DNA from: Amoebophilaceae bacterium
GTDB lineage: Bacteria; Bacteroidota; Bacteroidia; Cytophagales; Amoebophilaceae
DNA: 24,384 nt
Assembly: GCA_025455725.1 (NCBI GenBank)
Contig: JALOLY010000009.1
Location: 1-24,384, forward strand
Direction of reading: 5' to 3'
Shown: positions 8,430-16,486 of the stretch, piece by piece
Layout of the letters: every line of letters begins with the position of its first letter
Numbering within the stretch: position 1 is the first letter of the stretch
The notes under the pieces: generated by a model
Seen by the model: the letters and a program-made list of their open reading frames with translations, nothing else
Databases searched by the model: none
Told to the model about the DNA's origin: nothing
Made by a program: the position numbers and the translations under genes

Positions 8430-10865
8430 ATGAAAATATTATTCAACTGGCTTACAGATTATATCAAAATCACAAAGAGCCCTGGGGAAGTGGCCCAATT
8501 GCTCACTCAAAGTGGTTTGGAGGTGGCGAGTATAACAAATTTCGAGCCTGTCAGGGGCAACTTTAAGGGGCTGATTATTGGCCAAGTAACAGCTTGCGAA
8601 AAACACCCCAATGCAGACCAACTCAAGGTAACGCTTGTCGATATAGGACAGGGTGCCCCCCTGCGTATTGTCTGTGGCGCACCTAATATACAAGTAGGAC
8701 AAAAAGTAGTGGTAGCTACCGTGGGTGCACAACTACACAGCCACGAAAATACCGTACAAAAAATTAAAAAGGCCAAGATTAGAGGCGAACTGTCTGAAGG
8801 CATGATTTGTGCCGAGGACGAGATTGGCTTGGAGCATACACATGAAGGCATCCTTGTATTAAATACCTCACTGGCTCCTGGTACACCTGCTGCACAGTAT
8901 TTTGATGCACAACCAGACCAAATTCTTGATATAGACCTGACTCCCAACAGAGCAGATGCCTGTTCCCACCTCGGCATCGCCAGAGAGATCAGTGCATTAC
9001 TAGACTGCCCCATACAGTATCCTGACGTAGAAAAACTAAAAGCAACCGAAAAAACCTTGCCTATTTGCGTAGAAGTCCTCGACTACAGCGCCTGTCCAAG
9101 ATACTCAGGCATCGCTATACGCCAGATAAACATCAAACAATCACCACTATGGCTTAGAAATAAGTTAAGGGCTATTGGGCTGAGTCCAATTAATAATGTT
9201 GTTGATGTGACCAACTTTGTTCTGCATGAGCTAGGACAGCCAATCTATGCGTTTGACTACGATCAAATAGTTGGGAAGCTTATCGTTGTCAAAAAACTTA
9301 ATCCAGGGACTTCTTTTGTCATGTTGGACAACACAACAAGGCAACTATTTGGAGAAGAGCTTATGATTTGTGATCAATTGGGTAGCATGAGTATGGCCGG
9401 TATTGTAGGTGGTAAGCGTGCCAGTATTCATCCAGACACTCAAAATATCTTCTTGGAAAGTGCCTACTTTGCACCTGATATCATTAGAAAATCGGCTAAA
9501 AAACACGCCATCACAACAGACTCGTCCTTTCGTTATGAACGGGGAACAGACCCCAACCTCACGGTCTATGCGTTAAAAAGAGCCTGTTTCTTGCTACAAG
9601 AAATAGCCCAAGGAGAGATTGCCTCTACACTCATCGATCTCTATCCCGAAAAGATAGAACACTACAGTGTGACGGTGTACTACAAGAACATCACCCAGCT
9701 CCTTGGCATAGATATTTCCAAGGCAGTCATCAAAAAAATATTAAGCGGACTGGGTATCGCTATGATACACGAGGAATCCAATAGCTTTATCGCCTCCGTA
9801 CCCCCATACAGAGTGGACGTAAAACGAGAAGTAGACATAATTGAGGAGATAGCAAGAATATACGGCTACGATCGCATCCAGATAACGGGTAAGCTAGGTA
9901 GTACTTACCTGGCCAGAACCACAAAACCGGAGCAACATAAATTGCAACACGGGGTAGCCGATCTCTTGGTTGCTAACGGCTACCACGAAATCTACACCAA
10001 CTCATTCACGAAGTCATCTTATGCGGCACTAACCGATGCCCTCGATGAGCAACAGCATGTGAGCGTGCTGAACCCAGTCAGTGAATCACTGAATGTACTA
10101 AGACAAACACTCCTTTTTACGGGCCTAGAGACAGTAGCAAACAACATCAATAGGAAACAGGCCGACCTAAAGCTTTTTGAATTTGGGAAAATCTACCACA
10201 AAGAGGGACAAAAATATGTAGAAAACAACAGGCTAGGCATCTGGCTCACGGGCAACATAGAGGCCGTGAACTGGATTAGGAAACCACAAGAGGTAACCTT
10301 CCAGGACATGAACGCCATACTACACAAGGTACTGCATCAACTCAATTTTACGGATTTTGTCGTTCAGCCTTACCAAAATTCTTTTTACCAAGAAGGCATT
10401 CAAGTGGTACTAGATCAAACACAACTACTCACAGCAGGACCAGTGTACCAACCACTGCTCAGACACATGGATATCAAACAACCCATATTTTTTGCTGATA
10501 TAGATTGGGGTGTACTTCTGCGCAAATGGAAGCCGCTGGGCTCCTACCAAGCAATTTCTAAATTCCCTACCGTAAAAAGAGATATTTCCCTGGTACTGAA
10601 AAAATCAGTCAACTTTGAAGCAGTAAAAAAAGTAATCACCCAGCAAAAGAATAAGCTCATTAAGGACGTCAAGGTTTTTGATGTCTATCAAGGGGACAAG
10701 CTAGAACAAGGAAAGAAAGCATATGCATTACGTTTTGTGCTACAAGGACAAAATACAACACTGGATGAAAAGACGATTGAGCATACCATGACACGGATCA
10801 CTCGTGCTTTTGAAGACCAATTAGGAGCAGTCATAAGAGAAGGAGATGCACAGCGACAAACTTGA
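8430..10865 (+). CDS. pheT: Phenylalanyl-tRNA synthetase beta subunit
   Basis: PheT is the beta subunit of the alpha2-beta2 enzyme that charges tRNA-Phe. It holds editing and tRNA-binding functions. The 811-residue protein has the bacterial domain order: N-terminal MKILFNWLTDYI, an EMAP/tRNA-binding OB domain (about 43-150, with KHPNADQLKV and RGELSEGMICAEDEIGL), a B3/B4 editing region with NVVDVTNFVLHELGQPIYAFD, a B5 domain (about 400-475), the catalytic-like core (EIIEEIARIYGYDRI-type segment, FEFGKIYHK), and a C-terminal FDX-ACB domain (about 715-811, FPTVKRDISLVL). Length is normal. pheS is not in the window. The end overlaps the next gene by 20 nt, suggesting co-transcription with the coiled-coil protein, zapA and rny. 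Confidence 0.97.
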   Translation: MKILFNWLTDYIKITKSPGEVAQLLTQSGLEVASITNFEPVRGNFKGLIIGQVTACEKHPNADQLKVTLVDIGQGAPLRIVCGAPNIQVGQKVVVATVGAQLHSHENTVQKIKKAKIRGELSEGMICAEDEIGLEHTHEGILVLNTSLAPGTPAAQYFDAQPDQILDIDLTPNRADACSHLGIAREISALLDCPIQYPDVEKLKATEKTLPICVEVLDYSACPRYSGIAIRQINIKQSPLWLRNKLRAIGLSPINNVVDVTNFVLHELGQPIYAFDYDQIVGKLIVVKKLNPGTSFVMLDNTTRQLFGEELMICDQLGSMSMAGIVGGKRASIHPDTQNIFLESAYFAPDIIRKSAKKHAITTDSSFRYERGTDPNLTVYALKRACFLLQEIAQGEIASTLIDLYPEKIEHYSVTVYYKNITQLLGIDISKAVIKKILSGLGIAMIHEESNSFIASVPPYRVDVKREVDIIEEIARIYGYDRIQITGKLGSTYLARTTKPEQHKLQHGVADLLVANGYHEIYTNSFTKSSYAALTDALDEQQHVSVLNPVSESLNVLRQTLLFTGLETVANNINRKQADLKLFEFGKIYHKEGQKYVENNRLGIWLTGNIEAVNWIRKPQEVTFQDMNAILHKVLHQLNFTDFVVQPYQNSFYQEGIQVVLDQTQLLTAGPVYQPLLRHMDIKQPIFFADIDWGVLLRKWKPLGSYQAISKFPTVKRDISLVLKKSVNFEAVKKVITQQKNKLIKDVKVFDVYQGDKLEQGKKAYALRFVLQGQNTTLDEKTIEHTMTRITRAFEDQLGAVIREGDAQRQT

Positions 10866-11136
10866 TGTACGTGTTCAAGACTTGGAGCAAAAGATAATCC
10901 AACTACTGGAACAGCATAAAGAACAGCGGGCTATGCTGCTGCGACTACAAGAGGAGAACCAACAACTCATGCAACGAATTGCCCACCAGGCAGAGGCTGT
11001 ACATGACGTGTCAAGCAAATTGAGTGTGGGTACTCTTGTTAGAGCTGGGGGAGCAACGCAAGATTGGGAAACTAGGATTGACAACTATATTAACGACATC
11101 GATAAAAGTATAGCGTACCTTGAACGGCTGCAATAA
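10846..11136 (+). CDS. Small coiled-coil protein between pheT and zapA
   Basis: This 96-residue protein has a long predicted coiled coil in its first half (heptad-like VQDLEQKIIQLLEQHKEQRA, then LLRLQEENQQLMQRIAHQAE) and a short C-terminal helix (NYINDIDKSIAYLERLQ). It starts inside the end of pheT, with AGGAG directly before the ATG, and its TAA stop shares one base with the zapA ATG. A small coiled-coil protein in this position is common in Bacteroidota, and its place before zapA suggests a division-associated partner, similar in idea to ZapB. That role is inference; no catalytic motif is present. Confidence 0.8.
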   Translation: MHSDKLDVRVQDLEQKIIQLLEQHKEQRAMLLRLQEENQQLMQRIAHQAEAVHDVSSKLSVGTLVRAGGATQDWETRIDNYINDIDKSIAYLERLQ

Positions 11137-11423
11137 TGGAAGAACTTGCTATAAAAATTAAAATATGTGGCAGGGTATATCCTATGAAAGTTCAAGCCAC
11201 GGACGAAAAGCGTGTAAGGACAGCAAGTAACCTGATTAATGAGCAGGTAAGGGCTTACAGCGACAAATTTGGCATTCACGATAAGCAAGATCTACTGGCA
11301 ATGGTAGCCTTAGATTGCCTCATGGACACATTAAAATCAAAGGATGGCGCAACCAGGGAAAGACAAGTAGTCGCGGAGAAGGTTGACACCCTGGTCAAGC
11401 TAGTGGACCAAGTACTCACATAG
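11136..11423 (+). CDS. zapA: Cell division protein ZapA
   Basis: ZapA binds FtsZ filaments and cross-links them in the Z ring. The 95-residue protein has the ZapA layout: an N-terminal beta/alpha domain (AIKIKICGRVYPMKVQATDE, then KRVRTASNLINEQVRAYSDK) and a C-terminal helix that forms a coiled-coil tetramer (TRERQVVAEKVDTLVKLVDQ). The ATG overlaps the upstream stop as TAATG, so translation is probably coupled. The order pheT, coiled-coil gene, zapA, rny is a familiar Bacteroidota arrangement, which strengthens the call. Confidence 0.88.
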   Translation: MEELAIKIKICGRVYPMKVQATDEKRVRTASNLINEQVRAYSDKFGIHDKQDLLAMVALDCLMDTLKSKDGATRERQVVAEKVDTLVKLVDQVLT

Positions 11424-11563
11424 AAGACTGCTGATGCGTTCGCCTTGCCTATCAACACACTCCCTGCTACTTGTTGTCTGTTGCGAAGCTAGGTCCCTGT
11501 GACAAGCATTGTCCGTAGGATGTGTTGACCTGCGGTCTGGCACAGACTTCCTGACAGAAAAAT
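11424..11563 (+). ncRNA. ssrS: Candidate 6S RNA (or other structured RNA) between zapA and rny
   Basis: This 140-nt interval has nested complementarity. TCAACACA (11452-11459) pairs with TGTGTTGA (11521-11528) and extends inward as TCC/GGA past one bulged C. Inside is CTTGT (11470-11474) with ACAAG (11502-11506), extended by G-T pairs. The two helices are separated by unpaired stretches on both sides (11464-11469 and 11507-11517), like the open bubble of 6S RNA, which mimics a promoter and binds RNA polymerase. The position next to zapA matches where ssrS lies in gammaproteobacteria. No separate promoter was seen; it may be cut from the operon transcript. The fold was done by hand and no covariance test was run, so the identity is tentative. 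Confidence 0.42.
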
Positions 11564-13084
11564 ATGGGCATAACACAGCTTTTCCTCTTGATCGTGCTGG
11601 TGCTATCGCTAGGGGTAGCATTGGGGAGGATCGCGTCCAAGTTATTTTATCAGTACGAAGAAAAGCAGGCCGAAAAAAAAGCAAAGTTCATCGTCAGGGA
11701 GGCTACAATAGAAGCAGCTAAGATCAAAAGAGAAGATATTTTAGAAGCAGTAGAGCGTTTTCTGCGGCTCAAATCAGAGTTTGAACAAGGTGTAGGAAGG
11801 AGACACGAAAAGCTACTCAATGAGGCGTATTACTTAAGGAACAAAGAGCAAGAAATAGCCCAACAGCTAGAGCAACTTCATCGCAAGCAGAGTGTCCTAG
11901 ACAAAATAAGGGCTGAACTCGATCAGCTGAAAGCCCAACGAATTGAGCAACTAGAGAAAATGGCCGACCTCAGCACAGAAGCTGCTAACCAGCAACTGAT
12001 AGAAGTGCTAGAGGCTGAAGCAAGGTCCAAAGCTTCCACCCATATTAAGGCCATCGTAGACGAAGCCAAAGAAACCGCTGTAAAAGAAGCAAAAGGTGTA
12101 ATCGTAACCACCATTCAACGTATAGCAGCAGAACAAACCATTGAGCACTGCTCTTCAGTTGTTAAGATTGAGAGCGACGCAATAAAGGGTAAGATTATAG
12201 GCAAGGAAGGTAGGAATATCCGTGCGCTAGAAGCGGCCACAGGTGTGGATATCATCGTGGATGATAAGCCCAATACCGTGTTACTATCAAGCTTCGACCC
12301 TATGAGGAGAGAAATCGCCCGGCTGGCTCTCCAGCAGCTGATACAAGATGGTAGGGTACACCCATCTCGCATAGAAGAAGTAGTAGCCAAAACCGAGAAA
12401 CAGATAGAAAAAGAAATCATAGATACAGGGGAGCTTACGGCTAGTGATCTGGGTATCTATGGTATGCATGAAGAGCTGATCAAGCTAGTGGGAACGATGC
12501 GTTACAGAGCATCTTATGGACAAAACTTATTACGCCACTCTCGCGAGGTAGCACAGCTTGCAGCCACCATGGCTTCAGAGCTTGGTTTAAACAGCAAACT
12601 GGCCAAGAGAGCCGGACTATTACACGATATCGGCAAAGTAGTGGCAGGCAAATCTGACATACCTCATGCTCTACTGGGCATGGAATTGGCCAAAAAATAC
12701 AGAGAGCATCCAGAAGTATGTAATGCTATTGGAGCCCACCACGATGAGGTTGAGATGATCTCTATGCTTTCCCCTATTGTACAGGCCTGCGATGCTATCT
12801 CTGGAGCAAGACCCGGTGTTCGGCGAGAAGTGCTAGAAGCTTATGTAAAACGACTTCATGACATAGAATGTATTGCATTGTCCTTCGTAGGAGTTCAGAA
12901 ATCTTATGCAATACAAGCCGGTAGGGAACTCAGGGTAATAGTAGATGCCATCAACGTAACAGATGAAAAAGCCAGCATACTGGCCTTTGATATCTCCAGA
13001 AAAATTGAGCAGCAACTACAATATCCAGGCCAAGTAAAAGTGATCGTAATAAGAGAGACGAGGGCGATCGGCTACGCGAAATAA
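11564..13084 (+). CDS. rny: Ribonuclease Y
   Basis: RNase Y is a membrane-anchored endoribonuclease that starts mRNA decay. The 506-residue protein shows the full family order: an N-terminal transmembrane anchor (residues 4-24), a long coiled coil (about 30-180), a KH RNA-binding domain with the GxxG loop GKEG (213-216), and an HD catalytic domain with RHSREVAQLAA (H325) and LLHDIGKV (H354-D355), followed by AHHDEVE. Length is normal for the family (about 510-520). It follows zapA after the possible 6S RNA interval. A short hairpin with a T-run at 13114-13136 probably ends the transcript. Confidence 0.97.
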   Translation: MGITQLFLLIVLVLSLGVALGRIASKLFYQYEEKQAEKKAKFIVREATIEAAKIKREDILEAVERFLRLKSEFEQGVGRRHEKLLNEAYYLRNKEQEIAQQLEQLHRKQSVLDKIRAELDQLKAQRIEQLEKMADLSTEAANQQLIEVLEAEARSKASTHIKAIVDEAKETAVKEAKGVIVTTIQRIAAEQTIEHCSSVVKIESDAIKGKIIGKEGRNIRALEAATGVDIIVDDKPNTVLLSSFDPMRREIARLALQQLIQDGRVHPSRIEEVVAKTEKQIEKEIIDTGELTASDLGIYGMHEELIKLVGTMRYRASYGQNLLRHSREVAQLAATMASELGLNSKLAKRAGLLHDIGKVVAGKSDIPHALLGMELAKKYREHPEVCNAIGAHHDEVEMISMLSPIVQACDAISGARPGVRREVLEAYVKRLHDIECIALSFVGVQKSYAIQAGRELRVIVDAINVTDEKASILAFDISRKIEQQLQYPGQVKVIVIRETRAIGYAK

Positions 13085-13113
13085 TGGACTCTGAGATAAA
13101 AACACCCACAACC

Positions 13114-13136
13114 TAGTACTTGTCGTACTATTTTTT
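13114..13136 (+). terminator. Short terminator-like hairpin after rny
   Basis: TAGTAC (13114-13119) and GTACTA (13125-13130) form a perfect 6-bp stem with a 5-nt loop TTGTC, followed by six Ts (13131-13136). It is 30 nt past the rny stop. The stem is short and AT-rich, so termination may be partial. Its loop contains the TTG of the rpsU promoter. Confidence 0.6.
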
Positions 13137-13150
13137 CTGGGCTAACTTTG
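13120..13150 (+). promoter_or_regulatory. Bacteroidota-type promoter for rpsU
   Basis: TTG at 13120-13122 and TAACTTTG at 13143-13150 are separated by 20 nt. This fits the Bacteroidota sigma-ABfr consensus TTG-N19-21-TAnnTTTG. The -7 element lies 39 nt before the S21 ATG. It is the best promoter in the window. Confidence 0.85.
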
Positions 13151-13189
13151 GAGGACCTACTAACCAACGGACAGAAACGAACTAAAATC

Positions 13190-13390
13190 ATGAGTGAAAG
13201 CAATATTATTATACACGTCAAGGACAACGAAGCGATTGATAAGGCCTTAAAGCGATTCAAGAAGAAATTTGAAAAGGTTGGTGTGATGAAAAGGCTCAAG
13301 AAAGGGATGTACTACAAAAAGCCTTCTATAGAGCGTAGAGAAGAACGGCTAAAAGCCATTTACAAGCAGAAGATGTATCCCAATGTATAG
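13190..13390 (+). CDS. rpsU: 30S ribosomal protein S21
   Basis: S21 is a small basic protein of the 30S subunit; in Bacteroidota it has been linked to hiding the anti-Shine-Dalgarno sequence. The product begins MSESNIIIHVKDNEAIDKAL and continues RFKKKFEKVGVMKRLKKGMY with a basic C-terminus, 66 residues, the family's usual size. An earlier in-frame TTG at 13148 would add 14 residues but lies inside the -7 promoter element, so ATG 13190 is the right start. It is transcribed from its own promoter at 13120-13150 and followed 56 bp later by xerC. Confidence 0.95.
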   Translation: MSESNIIIHVKDNEAIDKALKRFKKKFEKVGVMKRLKKGMYYKKPSIERREERLKAIYKQKMYPNV

Positions 13391-13446
13391 CTCCCAAGAA
13401 GTTAAGAGGTAGTGAAATTTTCTTTCATGCGTATCGTCATCTGCCC

Positions 13447-14328
13447 GTGATTCCTGCATTTGTAAAGTACCTGGCAAGTGAGAACCGATGTAGTCAGCAC
13501 ACCGTCCGGGCCTATGAGACAGACCTAAGGCAGCTTACGTCCTTCCTTTGTGCCCTTGATCCCGACAACCAACTCGAAAGAGCTACAAGCCAGTTGCTGC
13601 GTATGTGGGTTGCAGACCTGGCGCAACAGGGCCTACAAAGCAGCACCATCAATCGGAAAATTGCTTCCATTAAGGCCTTCTACCGGTTCCTACACGCCAA
13701 CGATTATATTGCAGAAGAGCCCACCTTTCAGCTTGGCACACTTAAACTAAGCAGAAAACTACCCGTCTTCCTCAGAGAGGAAGAGCTACTCAGCCTATTA
13801 GACAACCACCCGTTTGAAGATACTTTTGAAGGCTGGCGCGATAAGTTAATACTGGAGTTGCTATATGGTACCGGTATACGCCTGGCTGAATTACTGGCGC
13901 TGTACGACGCAGCTGTTAACTTGCATGACAACACCATCAAAGTCCTAGGTAAGCGTAACAAAGAAAGAGTCATTCCATTCCCTAAAAGTCTAACTCAAAT
14001 TATTGAGCGATATAGGCTATATCGGACTGTGACACTGGGCAGTCATCATAGCGATTTACTTTTCGTGACTGCTGCGGGAGCACCTTGCTACCCCATGCTA
14101 GTATACAGAGCAGTGAGTAGATACCTGCGTGTTTGTACTCATGCAGATCGTTACAGTCCACATGTACTACGGCATACCTTTGCTACCCACCTGTTAAATA
14201 AGGGAGCTGACCTGAATGCCATCAAAGACCTGCTGGGTCACGAAAGTTTAGCAACTACCCAGCTGTATACCCACTACTCACTCGAAAAATTACAAGCAGT
14301 CTTTAGGCAAGCCCACCCCAGAGCCTGA
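13447..14328 (+). CDS. xerC: Tyrosine recombinase XerC/XerD type
   Basis: Xer recombinases resolve chromosome dimers at dif near the end of replication. The 293-residue protein has the N-terminal SAM-like core-binding domain (1-90, CSQHTVRAYETDLRQL) and a C-terminal catalytic domain with all conserved residues: R145 (GTGIRLAELL), K169 (LGKRNKERVIPF), H239-x-x-R242 (HVLRHTFATHLL), H265 (DLLGHESLATTQ) and nucleophile Y274 (LYTHYS). The start is GTG at 13447, which gives the usual MIPAFVKYLA N-terminus. Size and lack of extra domains fit XerC/D rather than a phage or transposon integrase. Its place after rpsU is the usual Bacteroidota order, but the ribosome hibernation factor gene that often follows is absent here. 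XerC versus XerD is not decided. Confidence 0.92.
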   Translation: MIPAFVKYLASENRCSQHTVRAYETDLRQLTSFLCALDPDNQLERATSQLLRMWVADLAQQGLQSSTINRKIASIKAFYRFLHANDYIAEEPTFQLGTLKLSRKLPVFLREEELLSLLDNHPFEDTFEGWRDKLILELLYGTGIRLAELLALYDAAVNLHDNTIKVLGKRNKERVIPFPKSLTQIIERYRLYRTVTLGSHHSDLLFVTAAGAPCYPMLVYRAVSRYLRVCTHADRYSPHVLRHTFATHLLNKGADLNAIKDLLGHESLATTQLYTHYSLEKLQAVFRQAHPRA

Positions 14329-14363
14329 TTGTAAGCTACGTAAGCATCCGAACTTTCCTCCAC

Positions 14364-16061
14364 ATGTACATCCCGCTTTTATCATTCGTTATCTGGTTAC
14401 CCATAGCGAGTTTATTCTTTTTAATGTTCATCCATCCCTCTCGACAGCGTACTTTCCGATGCATCACCTTGGGTACTACGGTTTTACAAGGCCTCGGTAC
14501 TGTTCTAGTCTTAACACAAGGATTAGCCAATACACCGGTAGAACGACTTTCCTGGATGCGTCTGAACATGGGCAAACTAGGCATATTATCAGTAGACTAC
14601 TTAGTGGGCATGGATGGTCTCAACATCGGCCTAGTTTTGCTGGCTATTTTGATTCTCAACGTGGGCGTTATTGCTTCTTGGTACATTCAAAAATATGTTA
14701 AGGCTTACTTCGCCCTATATCTGATTATGGATACCCTAATCATGGGCAGTTTCTTAGCCATGGATTTTCTACTGTTTTACTTTTTCTTCGAGATAGTGCT
14801 ACTACCTACCTATTTTTTGATTGGCATTTGGGGAGGACCAAACCGTGCCAAGGCTGCTACCAAATTTCTGCTGTACACATTAATAGGCACGGTCATGATC
14901 TTGGTAGTACTGATTGGACTGAGTCTATCTGTATACGATCCCATCGCAACGGGATTACGACTAGGTCTACTTATACCAGGAGAAATACCAAGTATGGAGC
15001 AACTCAACGCTGTGCACAGCCTGATACAAGCCAGGGCAATACCTCCCCAGGACATCGTACACTCTTTGGATATCATGCTCATGGCTGACACACATCACTT
15101 TATTCCTGGGTCTGTCTTCGGGCTCTCAGGTGGCCAGTACATTGCGGGACAGGCTGCACGACTTATGGGGTTTCTGGGGCTGATGATTGGTTTTCTGATC
15201 AAACTCGCCGCTATTCCTTTTCACAGTTGGCTACCTGATGCACATGTAGAAGCCCCAACACCCATTTCTATGGTACTAGCAGCCATTCTGCTCAAAATAG
15301 GGGGTTATGGTTTAATGAGGACAGCCTACCACATCTTCCCAGAGGGGGCTATGCATTATGCTTTCTTTATGGGTGTACTCGGTGTATGTACTATCATCTA
15401 TGCAGCCCTAAATGCATTGGCTATGCAGGACTTGAAGCGGATGGTTGCTTATGCCTCTGTATCGCATATGGGTTTTGTGCTCTTGGGACTTGCATCACTG
15501 ACACACGAAGGGGTACATGGTGCTTTATACCAAATGATCAGTCACGGACTCATCGCTGCGCTACTTTTTGGTGTTGTTGGCGTGCTACAAGACAGAACAC
15601 GGGACAGAAAGATTGCACATTACAGCGGCCTGGCTGCTACAATGCCCCATTACTCCGCCATTGTTGTGGTGGGCTTCTTTGCAGCTCTGGGTTTTCCTGG
15701 TTTTTCGGGCTTTATTGCCGAGGTTTTGGTACTAATGGGCGCGCTCCATACCCCCTTCCTGCCACGATGGATGAGTATAGCAGGTGCTATAGGTATGCTA
15801 CTTAACGCTACTTACCTAGTATGGACTATTCAGCGAGTATTCTTCGGAAGACTTTACCTTCAAGACCCCAACTGGCATACGACACTCAAAGACCTGACAA
15901 CAAGAGAATGTATCCTATTCCTGCCCCTTTTGCTTTTAATTTTTTTTCTGGGTGTTTGTCCACAGTTGCTATTAGATCTAATCACAGATTCAGTCAGCCA
16001 ACTAGTGATCAGAGTGCACACCGTAGGCAAAGAAAACCTGGAAGCTATTCTTCCTCAGTAG
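14364..16061 (+). CDS. nuoM: NADH-quinone oxidoreductase subunit M (Complex I proton pump), isolated
   Basis: NuoM is one of three antiporter-like membrane subunits that pump protons in Complex I. The 565-residue protein is very hydrophobic, with about 14 membrane segments. Key charged residues of the proton path are present: E143 (FFFEIVLLPTYFLIGIWGG, equal to E144 of E. coli), K280 (GFLIKLAAIPFHSWLPDAH), K311 (AAILLKIGGYG) and E453 (GFIAEVLVLMG). The end carries the family's RVFFGRLY. The length exceeds E. coli NuoM because of an insert at about 190-260. Nothing suggests decay. No other nuo gene lies beside it: xerC is 35 bp upstream and convergent rbfA is 35 bp downstream, whereas nuoM normally sits between nuoL and nuoN. 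A related Mrp-type or other antiporter-like role cannot be excluded. Confidence 0.92.
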   Translation: MYIPLLSFVIWLPIASLFFLMFIHPSRQRTFRCITLGTTVLQGLGTVLVLTQGLANTPVERLSWMRLNMGKLGILSVDYLVGMDGLNIGLVLLAILILNVGVIASWYIQKYVKAYFALYLIMDTLIMGSFLAMDFLLFYFFFEIVLLPTYFLIGIWGGPNRAKAATKFLLYTLIGTVMILVVLIGLSLSVYDPIATGLRLGLLIPGEIPSMEQLNAVHSLIQARAIPPQDIVHSLDIMLMADTHHFIPGSVFGLSGGQYIAGQAARLMGFLGLMIGFLIKLAAIPFHSWLPDAHVEAPTPISMVLAAILLKIGGYGLMRTAYHIFPEGAMHYAFFMGVLGVCTIIYAALNALAMQDLKRMVAYASVSHMGFVLLGLASLTHEGVHGALYQMISHGLIAALLFGVVGVLQDRTRDRKIAHYSGLAATMPHYSAIVVVGFFAALGFPGFSGFIAEVLVLMGALHTPFLPRWMSIAGAIGMLLNATYLVWTIQRVFFGRLYLQDPNWHTTLKDLTTRECILFLPLLLLIFFLGVCPQLLLDLITDSVSQLVIRVHTVGKENLEAILPQ

Positions 16062-16096
16062 ACGGGCAAGCCAACTGCTTGATCAAACCCTCATAG

Positions 16097-16471
16097 TCAT
16101 ACCGCACCATCGGAATATTCAGGCATATCAAGCCCGGACAATAGTTTGTGCATCTTGGCTGCATGCGCCGCTGAATTATCTATGTAAAACTTTAACTCGG
16201 GTACCTTGCGCAACTTGTTACCAATACGGTTTCCCAGAAGTTTTCTAAATACCCCCTTTCGTTGCTGGACCTGGGCCAGCATATCGAACTCTCCCTTGCT
16301 GAAAATAAAACTTAGGTAGACCTTGGCAAGTCCCAAATCAGGACTCATGCTCACTTCTGTTACAGTAACTACATGATTACTCAGCAGTTTGGAGGTTTCT
16401 TGGACAAATATTTCCCCCAAAACTTTTTGAAGCAGCCTAGCTACTTTTTGAATTTTTATAGGTTGCGCCAT
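16097..16471 (-). CDS. rbfA: Ribosome-binding factor A
   Basis: RbfA is a late 30S assembly factor that helps mature the 5' end of 16S rRNA and has a role in cold growth. The 124-residue protein is a single KH-like domain with the family's start (QPIKIQKVARLLQKVLGEIF), central MSPDLGLAKVYLSFI and the late motif PELKFYIDNSAAHAAKMHKL. Length is usual. It is the last gene of the minus-strand run, 15 bp after tpiA, and converges on nuoM with 35 bp between stops. In many Bacteroidota rbfA is followed by an FtsX-like permease; here such a permease lies far away at 3665, so that link appears broken. Confidence 0.93.
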   Translation of the reverse strand: MAQPIKIQKVARLLQKVLGEIFVQETSKLLSNHVVTVTEVSMSPDLGLAKVYLSFIFSKGEFDMLAQVQQRKGVFRKLLGNRIGNKLRKVPELKFYIDNSAAHAAKMHKLLSGLDMPEYSDGAV

Positions 16472-16486
16472 GATAAGACCAATCGA

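Noticed and set aside
13148..13189. In-frame upstream TTG start for rpsU (80 residues)
   Set aside because: The TTG is part of the TAACTTTG promoter element and the added 14 residues are absent from the S21 family; ATG 13190 fits.
16062..16096. Possible bidirectional terminator between nuoM and rbfA (CAAGC...GCTTG)
   Set aside because: Only a 5-bp stem with no T-run on either strand.
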